From Lycocorax pyrrhopterus obiensis (taxonomy: Eukaryota; Chordata; Aves; Passeriformes; Paradisaeidae), in contig JACSVZ010000002.1 of assembly GCA_014706295.1 (NCBI GenBank), forward strand, positions 129,899,431 through 129,963,430: DNA of 64,000 bases, in the 5' to 3' direction. The notes under the pieces were generated by a model, which searched no databases, had not been told where the DNA came from, and worked only from the letters and a program-made list of their open reading frames with translations. The position numbers and the translations under genes are program-made. The number at the start of each line of letters is the position of its first letter. Position 1 is the first letter of the stretch. Shown one piece after another: positions 50,971 through 63,239 of this stretch.

Positions 50971-52715
50971 AAAATAAATATTGGGCAGAGTGTAAGAACT
51001 TTTCATTCAGGTTATATTTTGGCAAGACTTCTAATTCCAGTTTGACTGAGTACTTGTTGCAGTCCTTTGAATTTATAGCATGCCATTCTGTTGGCTCCTG
51101 AAAGGTTTTTAATTATGTGTGGGTTGTTGTATATAAATATATATATGTTTATATTTATTTTTATGTATCTGCTGTGTAAAAAGAGTCTTCAATTTATGTA
51201 TTTGAAAGGAACCAATAGTCTAATGGTATTCTGGTTATGAAAACTTAGATTTGGGGAGCATGTCTTTCTCCTGTGAAAGGCAAGCATAGCAATGCAGAGA
51301 TGAAGAGTTTTTTAAGGAACATACTAAATTCTAGCTTCTCTCTATTAAAATAATTCTAACCGTTTGATAATAATCTTGCTCTGGGCCACTAACAATCATC
51401 ACCACTGGGTTTTTTCTCCCTTTGCATTAGTCTGTAGGTGGTATTTGTATGTGGCACCATAAACAGCTTTACCAGAGTGTGCTTGTGCTTGATTTCTTTG
51501 ACTAAATCCAAATTGAAATTACTTCAATTTATCCGGCTGTAAACATTGCTTTAAGTTTTAGCATGGACACAATATACCAGAAGGATGGGGGGGATTATTT
51601 AAACTAATAGAGGTTTATTTGCTTCTTATTGCGTAGAGTTTGGTCACTGTTATCAAATTATCTGCATTTGTTGCATCATATGTAAAACGTTGTGCCTTTT
51701 GGAGTTGCTTAGAAATGTCTGTAAAAGTATACAATTTTAAATGGGCCCTTGCACATTTTTATTCACAAATGGTGAAAAAATATATTGATCCTTGATTTCT
51801 GCAAAATGATGATGGAGATAATCAGATTGTTTCTGGAGGAGGCTTTTCAAAGCTGTGCTCAACAGCTTGGTACTCATGGCAGCTGGACTCGCTAGTGCCT
51901 TGTTCTGCTTCTGTAAACTTTCACCCAACCAGTCTTTGCTTTCCATATTTTAAATGAGGCCTTCAACCATATAGATTTAATTTGGACAAAACCAAAGTAA
52001 AGCTCAACTTTGTAAGAAAACAGTGTAGTAAAACAGAGAATGCACTAAGCCTGTGTTTAAGGCAAATGCTATTTGCACTTACTGATGTGACTGAAGATCT
52101 TTCACTGAAAGTAAACAGGTTAAGCTTTCAACTTGAAATTAATTGTGTGCTTCTCTTCATGTTCTTCCTAAGCTTATATGGGGGTTTTTTTGCTCTTAAT
52201 ATATTAGCATTTTGACAAGTGCATTTGCACTGTGGTGTAATAGCTATCACAGCAACTCAAATTTACAGGTTGGAAGAGTTGTGCTAGTTAGGGACATTGC
52301 TTTATTAGCTTTGCCTTCTTCTAGGATTAGTTCTGCTCTGTGGATTAGCCAGAGCCCACACACAAGTAGTGATACACTGGAGAGTCAGACCAGGTGTGAG
52401 GAATTTCTCTACTTCCTTACTTTAAAGGACAGGAATTCTTTAATTTCCCCCTTTCTTTTCCTAATGAAGCCCCATGTAATTTCATGGAACATTAAAACAG
52501 AGAGGTTTTGAGATTGTGAAGAGCAGTGTTGCAGCAGGTGTCTTCACTGTACCTTAATTATTTTTATCCTTTTTTTTTTCATTAAAGTGTGTTGTTCCTT
52601 TGTAGTTCTGCTGACAGAAATACGCAATCTGTTGCTTAAAATATTGAATAATATTCATTCCTGCTACTTTGCATTCATCACCCATTGGATAAAATTATTT
52701 TAGACTAGAGCAGAA

Positions 52716-52911
52716 AGGTTTTGTGGTTCTCTAAACCCTAATCCTAATGGTGGCTTGCAGCTGAGGCACCCTGCAGTATGGGTGGGCCAGCTGAGAAAGG
52801 TGTGAGGGGAGCAGTGTTGGTGCAGTGCTGTGATCCCTGTCACATGCCTTTTGCAACCCCAGAAAGTGTCCCTGGACTGTAGGCTTTGTGGCTCTCTGAA
52901 CCCCAACCCTA
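52716..52911 (+). repeat. Direct repeat pair with telomere-like CCCTAA words, 165 bp apart
   Basis: Copy 1 (52716-52746) and copy 2 (52881-52911) share 26 of 31 bases around TTTGTGG-TCTCT-AACCC. All five differences are transitions. Each ends in two vertebrate-telomere-like hexamers (CCCTAATCCTAA and CCCCAACCCTAA). The 134 bases between them are unrelated to the repeat. The nature is unknown: a small duplication, remnants of an interstitial telomeric tract, or element ends. Confidence 0.6.
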
Positions 52912-54559
52912 AAGACTGAAAACTCCCATATTTGGATAGTCCTGAACCTTGCAATAAGCTTTGAACTTTGTTTCAGGAACTTCTCAGTATTTCTGTTACT
53001 AATGAACTAGGTAAATATACACTGGTTTGGAGATCAAATGAAAGAGATGTTTCATCACCAATATCTGGAGCATCTAACGTGTTATGAAATAACTTACTGG
53101 TTTAAAACTCAAGTATGCATTACTCAAAGTAACCACAGATATTTTGAAGGATATTTTATTCTTGTAGGCATAGTATATTCTTCCAACTTTGTCTAATGGT
53201 CCTACATTTAAAATCCACCATGAAGAGTTTGATAGTCTCAGTGGGGTGCAAAAATAGAGACAGTAAAACCATTGCTCATCCTGTGGGTGTGGTTGAATAA
53301 ATGCAGTTTTGGTTTCTCTGATATAAAATACAACAGACTTGTAGTGTGCTTAGGATGTGTTTTACTTAAATTAGGTGACTGGTTTGGTGTTTTGGGATTT
53401 TTTTTCCTTAACTAGTTAAGCACCAGAATGCTCCTTAACTGGCTCTTTTCACTACCATCTGGGCAGAAGGGAGCTCTGCTTAGTTGGGTCCTATGAATAT
53501 TGGCATTTCTAGTAGTGGACTACTTGGTGGGAAGGCTCCTACAGGAACTTTGTGGTTAAACATCCAGCTGCAATTGTATCGAGGAGGGAAGGCCAGAGCA
53601 AATGGGAACCTGCGTGTTTCCTCTCTGTCTCCAGCATCCTCTGGAAAAGCATACCTATAGGCTTGCTTTAAACTGGTTTGTGAGTTTGGCTTAGGAAATA
53701 GCTCCATTTCTTGTAAAATACAAGGAAGCTTCTTGCATGGATTGAAAATGTAAATGAATGCAATTACTGCAAACAAATACTACTCAAAATCTTGACACGT
53801 GGGTCGTTTTCATGGTTCTCTCTCCCCATGTGTGACTTTCAAACAGTCTAGGGGGTGTCTGTTTCCACAATTTTTCTGGGGTGATTTTGGAAGTTGTTGG
53901 AACAGGGTGGAGGAAGGGTCTAGCCCTGGGTGTTAGCAGGAGGCTCTTTGGCTAGCAAAGAACATTGAAGAAAGCACTTCAATAGTTTGGAGTTCTAAGC
54001 AACCTTGTAATGTCAGCTACATGGTGCAGTTCTACAGAGAGTATAGAGACACAGAAATGCATTTGGTCAGGAAAGATGGTTTAAATGGGTCCCAGTATTC
54101 ACTTAGCCCTTGTGTGTGACATTTAAAGCTTAATGGCATTAAAATAAATTGCATGCTCAGTATTTAACTGCTTTGCTGAGCTGAGACATAAACAAATACA
54201 TGAAAAAGAATTCTAAATTAGAGAAACTGCTGATTTTGCAGTGACTTTCATTCCACTTACAGTGTTTAAAAGAAAATGCAAAATGTAAGTGATTTATAAA
54301 TCCAGCAATCAATTTTACAACTATCAACTTTTAAAGTACTCCCTGCATAACATATGTAGGCATGTACATAATTTTAAAGAAAGCAAAAATTAAGTAAATT
54401 ATATTAAAATATACACAATATATACAAGCATAATCAGGTATCTAATACAGGTACATAATCCTTCTAAATTTATATGCCCAAAATAGGGGTCTGTGATTTA
54501 GTTAGCCAAGGTGGTCACAGAGCCAAAACAGAAAATACGAAAGTAGTTCAAGAGTCCAC

Positions 54560-55770
54560 GTTGCTTTGGAAGAAGGAAGTCATGTCTCACCAGTCTAGCA
54601 AGGCATTTTCAGAAGAGTTTGTAACCATTTTTGTAGCTGGATCTGGTCAGTAAAGTACAGTTGATTCTTCAAAAGCTCCTGGATCAAAGACTATAGAGGA
54701 AGAAGGTACTGTGAGGTGAGAGGTATTTTCCTCCTTCATGGTAAATACCTGGTTTTAAAAAGGTAGAAATCAATTGTCGGTCTTCTAAATGGAGAAAGTC
54801 TTTATTGGGCTGCCGAGCCACCTGGTTTTTTGTCACTTTGGATGTTTACAAAACTCCACGTTAGCTGCAAAGGGAGTGAACAGCAAGAATAGCAAGTTGG
54901 CAAAGTTTGCTTCAAAGATTTCATATTGAAACTGAAGCTGACTGTGAAAATGTGACAGTAATCTTATAGTAGAAAATGCCTAAAGAATTCAACAGCCAGT
55001 GACATTTTTGTGTCAATAAATGTGGAGTGATGCAGTATAGGAGCTATGTATACAGAGCAACAGGATCCATGTTATCTTCAAGAAGAACGATCTGGGAATC
55101 ACTGTGGATAATTGTCTGAAATGGTCAAGTCAGTACCCCGGGAAGGTAAAAAATACAGTGTTTCATGCAGCTGAGGAAGGAAGGAAGAGAGAAAAAGCAG
55201 AAAGCATCCACAGGAGATGTGTTGTGGTATGCTGCAGTCACATCACGACTCCATTCACATGCTGGTGTTTGCAGGGAGTATTGGGCTTCTCATCTCAGGA
55301 ATGGTGAAACATAATTAGAAAGGGGAGAAGAAGAGTCACCAAAAACCTGCATCCTCAGAGATATTGAAGAGTTTCTACATGAGGAAGACTATTCAGCTTG
55401 GGAAAAAGCTGCTGAGTTAGGTGTGATAAAACTGTATTAAGCCACCAGTCGTACGAAGGTGAATGAGAAAATGAAGGGTGCTACTACTACAGCTCATGAA
55501 GTGAGGACCATACCGTGCCCACACGAAATGCTCAGGCACACCATGCATTGCCACAGGGAGCTGTGGGCAGAAGTGTAAATAGGTTCAAAAATTAGTGATT
55601 AGTGGACCTATGGAGGATCTCTCCATCCCAGATAGTGAGCCTGCAAGTGGGTCATGTTTAGGCAGCACCAGCTAGGGAGACTTACCCTTTTCTTTTCTCT
55701 TTTTTATTAAAAAAAAGGAACCTTGATGATTTAAGACAGAGATTGGATGAGTGGAAGAAGAACTTCCAGT
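54560..55770 (+). mobile_element. Ancient CR1-like LINE relic, + orientation
   Basis: Scattered fragments keep CR1 order. DLGITVDNCLKWSSQ (about 55088-55135) matches the KDLGVxVDxxLxxSQ block. GVYWASHLR-like sequence appears near 55276, where the family reads QFWAP. EEFLHEEDYSAWEKAA (near 55370) is a later piece, and a DLRQRLDEWK-like end lies near 55725. Each is in a different frame, with no tail. The element is very old, and boundaries and family assignment are uncertain. Confidence 0.42.
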
Positions 55771-57478
55771 GCTTTTTACTGCTGAAGATTTATCGGGGGA
55801 TTTGTGGATTTTTTCCCAGTCAAGGGCTGTTTAGGATATTATTTTAGAGTATGGTCAACCTGTGCTCTATGAAGTAGAACTGCTTCCTTCCCTGGCACCT
55901 CATTTCACAGGATTTCATGTAAGTTTAGATTGGATCCCCTGCTGTCGCTGGTCCTCTAATGCAATAAGTGAAAGGTTAATGCATTGCAAAAGTAACTGTG
56001 ATAATCCTGAGCTGTAATTTAGTCCATTTAGTGCATCCACAGGATTAATTCTGAAATCCATTAAACAAAACAAGAATACGGACTTCATATTGTCTCCCTT
56101 ACACTGTAGTCTCATTTAATTAGTCACTGAAACAACCAACTGAAAGCTTTCCCTCTGTCTTGTTGTTTGAATCATGAATTTTAAAGACTTTTGAGAGAGT
56201 GACTCAGGAGGTGAAACAGCAGGGCTTCTGATGTTATTTATAAGCTCTGTACTGGAAACTATTTCAGTGTCTGTAGCCATGAAACTGAAGCAACTTAGCC
56301 TGTAATTTCATCATTTGAGACTGAGTGACAGGAAAACTAATGTTGTCAGTGCCCCACTAAACAGCATTAGCATTCTCCATTGCCTCTGCTTACTTGAAAA
56401 ATGGACAATGAAATAATTGGCATTAAAGCCAGCTGTCAGCTACAGTTTATCCCACAAAGGAAGAGGTTAATATGAGCACCAAAATACATGAAGAGATGCC
56501 TGCAATAAGTGGGTTTTCATTACAGTAATAGTTCTGCAGACTGCGGTTAGGCGGGGCAGCACACAAAACATCTGTACAACACCTAAAACAAGCACTCTAC
56601 AGGGCTTGCAGCAAGAGATGCTGAGGCACCGATAGAGCATTCCAGCCAGCCCATCCTAAACACAGCTACAGTTGCAGCAGATTTACTCTGTGACTACTTG
56701 AGATTTGTGACTTTGCTGGGTTTTAGAAAGGCACAAAATGAAAATAAAAATAAAATAATAAATTGTGTTCCTGTTCCTATCTTTTATGCGTTTTTCCTTT
56801 TGTAGGTCTTTGGCACATACCCTTTGAAGGAAAAGCCATGTGTCTTCCTTCCTCTGCCCTGAAGTTTTGACCTTTCCAAATGTGTGGGGCAGAAATGCTC
56901 CAGCTATGAGAAGGGAGAGGCTATTGATTCTATTACTGTATGTGAGGAACAGAATGCTCTTAACTTCTGTGTTTATGCTTTCCTGGTACATACCAGTTTT
57001 TAACTGCATAGAAGATTGTGATGTGTTTCTTTGCCTCTTTTTCATTATTTTTAAGTACTTGATGTAAAAGAAAAAGACATGTATATTTCACCAGGACTTG
57101 CTTTATTTTTAAGGCATTATAGATTTTTAGTACATTCCTGAATAGTGTCACTGGCATTTAATAGGTCTGAGATTAGAATAAACTTGAAAATTAAGTAAAA
57201 GAGTTTTTCTTGTTTCTTAAAGAAAAAACAGGAAACAAAAGCAACATTTAATAGATAGAAAAAAAGGAATCTGTCTTTTATAGCCAGGGAAAGCACTACA
57301 GAAATAAAAATAAGGTTTCAGATCAGGCACCTGATGTGTTGACATCTTACTACAAGCAATACCTTTGATAGCATGTAGGTTTGTCTTGACAGGAAGGTGA
57401 AACTCAAACAGGTACTTGGAAGATGCAAGTGAAGCTCCTGTTATAACCCCTTTATATTTATAAACTTTTGGAAACATT

Positions 57479-57482
57479 GAGC
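57479..57482 (+). repeat. Left target-site duplication GAGC of the solo LTR
   Basis: It is identical to the four bases right after the LTR (57922-57925). Confidence 0.8.
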
Positions 57483-57921
57483 TGATGCCTGAAGAGGCCT
57501 CCTAGACACAGAGACTAGAGAGAATAAGGGAATAAAGGTAGGTATTTATTTGGAAGGCCTTCAAAGATACTCCCTGGGGAGCCAGAGGCTACTGCCAAGA
57601 TGGACCCCAAGATGGACGACAGGTCATGTGTTCTTCACACTTTTATAGGTTTGGTTCATTTGCATATCGGGGTTCATTCTCCAATTAAAGCTTCAGTTTA
57701 ATGATGTAATTTCCCCTCAGCTTGCCCCCCTCTGAGGCTCTTTGGTTTATACTTTTTGGGCCTAGGATGGTCTAGGTGTCATTGAAGAGCAGGCCTGGAG
57801 AGGCTTTGTTATGTCTACCTAGCAGGGGAGAGCAGAAATTAACAGGATACAAGAAACTTCAGAGTTACACACTAGGCAGTACAGGATTTCAAAAATATAA
57901 AAGTTAAAACCTAAGGCATCA
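57483..57921 (-). mobile_element. Solo LTR of an endogenous retrovirus, - orientation
   Basis: This 439-bp element starts TGATGCCT and ends AGGCATCA, a perfect 8-bp inverted terminal repeat with the TG...CA ends of an LTR. It is flanked on both sides by GAGC (57479-57482 and 57922-57925), a 4-bp target-site duplication. On the minus strand a TATAAAA box (57641-57647) precedes AATAAA (57545-57550) by about 90 bases, giving a U3 of about 300, a short R and a U5 of about 45 bases. No gag, pol or env sequence is present, so the provirus was lost by LTR-LTR recombination. A 4-bp duplication points to a gammaretrovirus-like (class I) integrase. The sequence resembles LTRs I associate with songbird genomes, without a database check. 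Confidence 0.9.
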
Positions 57922-57925
57922 GAGC
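57922..57925 (+). repeat. Right target-site duplication GAGC of the solo LTR
   Basis: It is identical to the four bases just before the LTR (57479-57482). Confidence 0.8.
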
Positions 57926-59050
57926 AAACTATGTCTTGTTAAGTAAGGCATTTCCAACTTTGTTGGTAGGAGCAGTACAGCTTGCTCAACAGGACACTGG
58001 CCTCAGCTCAGATGTCTGGCATCTATTCCTTTCTCAGCTGCTGTGAGAAAATGAATGTGTCATTTCATCTCTGCATGCCCCTTTCATTCTTCAGTCCCTC
58101 TTGTCTGTTTAGAGTGTATGTTCTTTTGAGCTGGAGTCTTTTCTCTTTGGAGAGGTGTATATATACTGGCTAAAATAATGGAGTGGCAATTCTGTCAGGA
58201 CCTCTAGGGACTACTATAAAACGAGACCTGGAAAAGTTACACGCTTTTTTATAAATCATTAGCGTATCACTTCACTGTATAAGGCAATGTACATGCAGGG
58301 GTCAGTATCCCAGAGATCTAGCTGTAATATTGAAGACCCAGGACACCAAAGTGAGGTTATAGAAACAGTGGGGATTTTCCCATTGTGTCTGAAAGATTCA
58401 TGGCATAGCTGTGAAGTTTACTTGAAAGCAAAGACAACTGGGAAGCTATTGATAGGGCTCCATAGCAAGCATGTACTGACTCCATGACTCACATTTGACT
58501 TCCTTTGGCAATTGAATGCTGTTTGGGGTATAAAAAGAAAAGAACAAAAATGTAGGGAGGAGTGTAATGCAAAATTTTTTAAGATATAAAATTACTCTGA
58601 AGTTACTGCATGTTTTCCCCCTAGAAGATATTTGTGTTTTATGGAAACTGCCTTTGTAATCATTATCTGCTTTTCCAGTCATTGTTTGCACAAATGACAA
58701 TAATTTGAGTGCTTAAATATCTGGCAATAGAGTTTGATTCTAATTATGAGTTATGACAGCAGTGCTTATGAAGGCAGTAGACAGAGTAACAAGAAGCAGT
58801 GGTCATCACTGACATGCTCATCGTTCATTTTGTGGTTCATGCATCCTTTTACCTCAATAGCAGCATCTCATCTTCTTAAGCTGGCAATAAAACCTTGTGT
58901 CAGTTTATTAATGTGTGAAGAATTGGTGTTTGATATGAACACATCATAAGGCAAGTCAATATCCTTATCGTCAGCTAATGAGTATTTGCACTGGGCATTT
59001 CATGCTGAGATCAGAAGCTAGAAAGGATGGGCTGTTTTTCAGAATTCCTC

Positions 59051-59077
59051 TGTGTGTGTGTGTGTGTGTGTGTCTGT

Positions 59078-59109
<32 letters not shown>
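59051..59109 (+). repeat. (TG)n microsatellite with TCTG interruptions
   Basis: About 59 bases of TG dinucleotide are interrupted twice by TC. A length-variable marker is likely. Confidence 0.97.
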
Positions 59110-59114
<5 letters not shown>

Positions 59115-59344
59115 CCAAGATACTTTTACACAGCTGATTACTAAAAATACCTTGTCAGTATGAATTACCAAAGCAGCTGCTTTTACCTGCCTTATGCAGT
59201 GCATCAAACCAAGTATGAAATAGTTGGTTATGCAGAGAATCATGAAATGAGTTCAAGACATGAATGAACTTGAATTGAAGAATTTTTTTATGTTGTGTTA
59301 ATTCTAAGAGATGTCTGTAAGAGCCAAGGCACCATGGGTTAGAG

Positions 59345-59545
59345 TGCCACAGAATGGCTGAGCTTGGCAGGCACCCCTTGAGCTCGCCTCGTCCAACCCT
59401 CCTGCTGAAGCAGAGTCAGCTGCAGCAGGTTGCTGAGGACCATGTTCTGTCAGGTGTTGAATATCTTGAAGGATGGAAGCTCTGCAGCTTCTCTGGGCAA
59501 CTTGTCCTAGGGTTTGACCCTGGGAGATCACCAGTGGCACTAGAT
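59345..59545 (-). mobile_element. CR1 LINE 3' remnant, - orientation
   Basis: The antisense CR1 3' landmarks are present but worn: CACAGAATGGCTGAGCTTGGCAGG, CGTCCAACCCTCCTGC, TGCAGCAGGTTGCTGAGGAC and CTTCTCTGGGCAACTTGTCC. About 200 bases remain. Confidence 0.85.
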
Positions 59546-62500
59546 AGCTGCTGATGAAGTAACAACTGCATTAAATTAGGTAACTAAACTGTGCTAAAGA
59601 GGGTTTTCTGTCACCTTGTAATGGTACTATGAAATATCTTTGTATTATTTTATTGAAGCTGTAAATGATTAATTTTCTCCAGTTTTTAATTTCCAGTATT
59701 TTTGATGCATTCAGGTAATACATACAGCATTTTTGGCAGCAGTTTTTAACATTCCCTGTTTTCATGCCACAGCACCTATTATATCCAGCTAGAAGCACTT
59801 TCTCACTGATTTCCTTTTTGGCCAGCAGTGTTCCTCATATGACTTGCATCACTGTAAAAGTGAACAGAAAGAAAAAGGACAATTAAAGAGGGTTGTTTGG
59901 CAAACATCCCCTTTTTTTTTCTTTATGACTGCTCTGCAAATGCAAGACAAAAAGCAAAGTGCGTAAAATGTGACACTGTAGCACCTAGCCCATCTCTTGG
60001 TTTTTTGTTCAAGTATTGGTTCCAGCTGGAAATCAGAATTAGATACATGGTACACACCTACGTAACACTGCCCAACTGAGGGGTTTTAAGTGTTTAATTA
60101 AAGCTTAGAGACTCTTAAGTCTATATGCTGTCGCCTTCCTAGGTGACTATCATGGACATGGGTGACTAATTTATAGGTCTGTGATCCATGGCTCCTCATC
60201 TGTTTTACTTGACTCCCAGTTTATATATCTGGCAAAAATAGCCCCCATTTGTTACTGACTGTCATTCCTGAGACAAATGTTACATAACAACAACAACAAC
60301 AAATTGTGCTCACAGCATTGCTTCTTCTGTTAGATTTTTAGAAAAGGGGCTTTAGGTTCCCATGGACTTTATTGAGGTAACCCAACATGACTGCAGTCTG
60401 CAGGGCCCTGCAGAACTTCCCTCTTCATGGTCATCTGCAAGGGCTGGTCTCAGCCCTGGATGCATTTACTGGTGAAAGGGCACCATTCAGTGTCTCCCTG
60501 CAGCCTGGTGACCTCTGGCAGCAGCAATGTCTGCAGGCAGCTGACATCAACATGGACGAGCCTCACATTTGGAGCAGATTTCCTTGCAGTGAAAATTGCT
60601 TGCAGTCATATCTGTGCCCCACAGTGCTTCATGTCCAGAGGGTTGCGTGAGGCCCTGAGCTGTAAACTGTTCTCGTGCTCAAAGCCAAGAACGTGGATTT
60701 TCACTTTTCTTTCTAGTTACATAGGATAAAACTGCTTTCCTAGGGTCTTTTCCTTAGTCTTTCAAGAAGCAGGTCACTGGCTTCAATGCTAGCCCACAAC
60801 ATTAAAGAGACAGCATGGCCTGTTTGGGAACCTTCTGGTATTTTCTCTACTCACACATTCTGATTTTCTTGCACAGTAATTGATTGATGTCAAATCTGAT
60901 AATTTTCTGATTTATAAAATCAATTTAGAGAAAAAAAATCTTTTCCAGTGTTTCAGAGAGTTAAACATGCCAAAGCAAGGGATGTTTGTTCTTGCTCCAT
61001 TCACAGGAATAAAGTGCTATTCTGTAAATCCATAGTTACTCTGATTAGTGAAATTTCTATGATAAAATCTGGGCAATTTTTGTCTTGAGTCTTACAGGAG
61101 TGTTCAAAAACAGTAATGGGTTTGCCTCAACAGCTTAACTTGTTATGGGCCTGTAGTGCAGAAGTCCAGTGGTTAAAGAATTTATCATTGTTCAATCCTT
61201 TTATGATTGCATATATTCATAAGGATTCAGAAGAAAATTCTAGAAGTGAATATGACTTGACATAAATTTAATCTTAAAATTATTGGAACGTAATTCAGCA
61301 CCTGTAACCTACCCAGTGACTTCTGTGGGATTGCAATGCTTCAAGTCAGGAGCAAACAGGTCATTTAAGAACAAGAAGAGCCTCTTAAAATTAAATAAAT
61401 CACAATAGTGTATAACCTTATGCTATAGCATTTGGTCTTTCTGCTTATCATCTCTTTTATGAAGGGATCTTCACCTTGGATGGAATTAAAATGCATTAAC
61501 TTTCCATTCCTTCTCTCTAAAATAGCAGTAAAGTGAGCCATCCAAGTCAGTCCCTGTTACAGCAACAGAAGCATGCCTGTTACCCACAGGGAGAGCTGGG
61601 CTCTGTTCTGAATGACTGTACGAGTGATCAAAAGATATGTATTATGGGAATGCACAGTTATGCTGTGGGAAATCTTGCTTTCATTCTTTTCAAAGGCTTC
61701 AGGCATCTCAGGAAAACCAAGAAAAATCATAACAGTAAGTCTTACGAGCACACATGAGTTTATCAAAGCCCTCATCATCTGATACTGATTTCCACTGCAT
61801 GTAAATAAATATTTGAATAATTTATGTATTTCATCTTTATAATCAAACAATCCTGGGGTTTTTTCCTTCTTACTTGGCATGGTACGCGTCTCCTCAGTCT
61901 GTTTATGCCTGCAGCCCATAGCTCTTACTTGTGAATTCACATCAGTTCTCTGGGTTTGTTGTCCAAGAAAGGAGTGGCTCTTGTTGTGCTGAGTCCTTCC
62001 CTGGGAGTTGTGCACCTCCTAGCCCTGGTCTGGGAACAGGACGAAAGAATCAAGGCAAAGGAATTGTAAGCAGTGAATGAGTGTGGTGGGGGAAAATATC
62101 AAATTTACTTATTTTCAAAATTTGACATGGAATTCTGTTCATGGTGGAATGGTTGGTGACATTACAACAAAGCTGATGGAGGCTGATAAAACTGGAGGAG
62201 AGGCAGAGGTAATGAACTGGGAAAGAAGGAAATTCAAGGGAACAGGGGGTTAGAGAGGGTCAGTGGGCACTGGAGCAGAGAATAGCCAGGGTTACAATCC
62301 TCTGCCAGCATCTCTACTGTGGCTCCTAGTCGGGTGGCAGCTTCTCCAGCTCATCTTGGCTTTGGTCTGCCTTGAGTGATGCCTTGCAAGCATTATTTGT
62401 GCTCCCTGAGCCCACCTGGCTTTGGGAAAAGTAGTCCTTTCCCTGCTTGTGTGGTCCCAGAGGGAATCAGTTTTGCCTGAAGGGGAAAAAGCGTGATTTC

Positions 62501-63074
62501 ACTGAACTTGCTTCTGCCCCAGCTGATGAAGTCTCCTGACTGCGAGAGGAATGTAGTCCTGGGCTACCTGGGTTACCCCAGATTATCTGGGAACTTGTTC
62601 TGAAATAGCACATCCTTGTGATGTACAGGGGCTCAAAAGCAGAAGCAAATTCCAAAGTGTTCCCCAGCACAAATAACAGCAAGGAAAGGATTCCTAACTC
62701 TGTTGTAATTGATCATTGGAGAACAGGGGAAGTGCTGCTGTGGGGTTACTGTAGGGATTTTCCTGCTTGAACTCTGGTAATTTCAGAAGAAAATGGATGC
62801 ATACTGTTGCTGAGGAAACAAGTCTCCCAGGGGAAGGTTGGCTTTTCCCCAGTGTGAATTTTTGCTGCCTCATGCTCACTCGAGTCAATTAACCTAAAAC
62901 TTACAAACTGCACATGGCATGGCTCTGTACAGTTATTATATTTCAAATACATTATGAATTTTGTACAGTTGCATGTGGTTTTAATAATAAACAGCCCAGG
63001 AACAGATTCAAGTTTATATTCCTCTTTAAATATTTGTATTCCTATAATGGAACTTTGCCCATTTTTCTCTGTAG

Positions 63075-63235
63075 GTGCCAGCTTGCATAATGACATCAAT
63101 AAATACTTCTGGTTTCATCATTCTCAAGGGGACACGATGACAGTTCAGGATCCAAACCAGATGAATCTCTGTGCTGCTGTTTGGACTGTTGTCTCCTATG
63201 TAATTGCTGACATGGAGGAGATGTTGCCAAGGTAA
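63075..63235 (+). CDS. CPQ: CPQ last coding exon with zinc-ligand His (FWFHHSQGDTMTV) and stop
   Basis: This terminal coding segment follows acceptor CTGTAG (ends 63074). Its first two bases complete a Gly codon (G|GT). It encodes ASLHNDINKYFWFHHSQGD and on to VIADMEEMLPR, then TAA at 63233-63235. The second His of FHH (codon 63119-63121) corresponds to human His434, the last zinc ligand. The protein stops right after LPR, whereas human CPQ ends LPRS, so this bird form is one residue shorter. The bases AGG|TAATAA at the stop also resemble a 5' splice site. The sequence beyond adds no CPQ-like residues, so I read this as the true terminus. Confidence 0.95.
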
Positions 63236-63239
63236 TAAA
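63234..63239 (+). terminator. CPQ: AATAAA overlapping the CPQ stop codon
   Basis: The last two bases of the TAA stop are also the first two of an AATAAA. Cleavage here would leave a 3' UTR of only about 20 bases. The downstream sequence is A-rich rather than GT-rich, so strong use is doubtful. Confidence 0.3.

Larger units (their letters stand above)
34792..63074 (+). other. CPQ: CPQ last intron (28.3 kb)
   Basis: The longest intron in the window has a GTGAGT donor and a TTTTTCTCTGTAG acceptor with a good pyrimidine tract. It carries most of the repeats: the CR1 cluster at 42650-43850, old CR1 relics near 46.2 and 55 kb, the telomere-like direct repeat at 52.7 kb, the solo LTR at 57483-57921, the TG repeat at 59051 and the CR1 remnant at 59345-59545. 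The stretches 34792-42650, 43850-46195, 46740-52715 and 59545-63074 show no coding similarity that I can recognise. Confidence 0.85.

Noticed and set aside
60387..60729. Two overlapping ORFs in a GC-richer patch
   Set aside because: Neither frame shows a motif, and I could not match the patch to CR1 on either strand.
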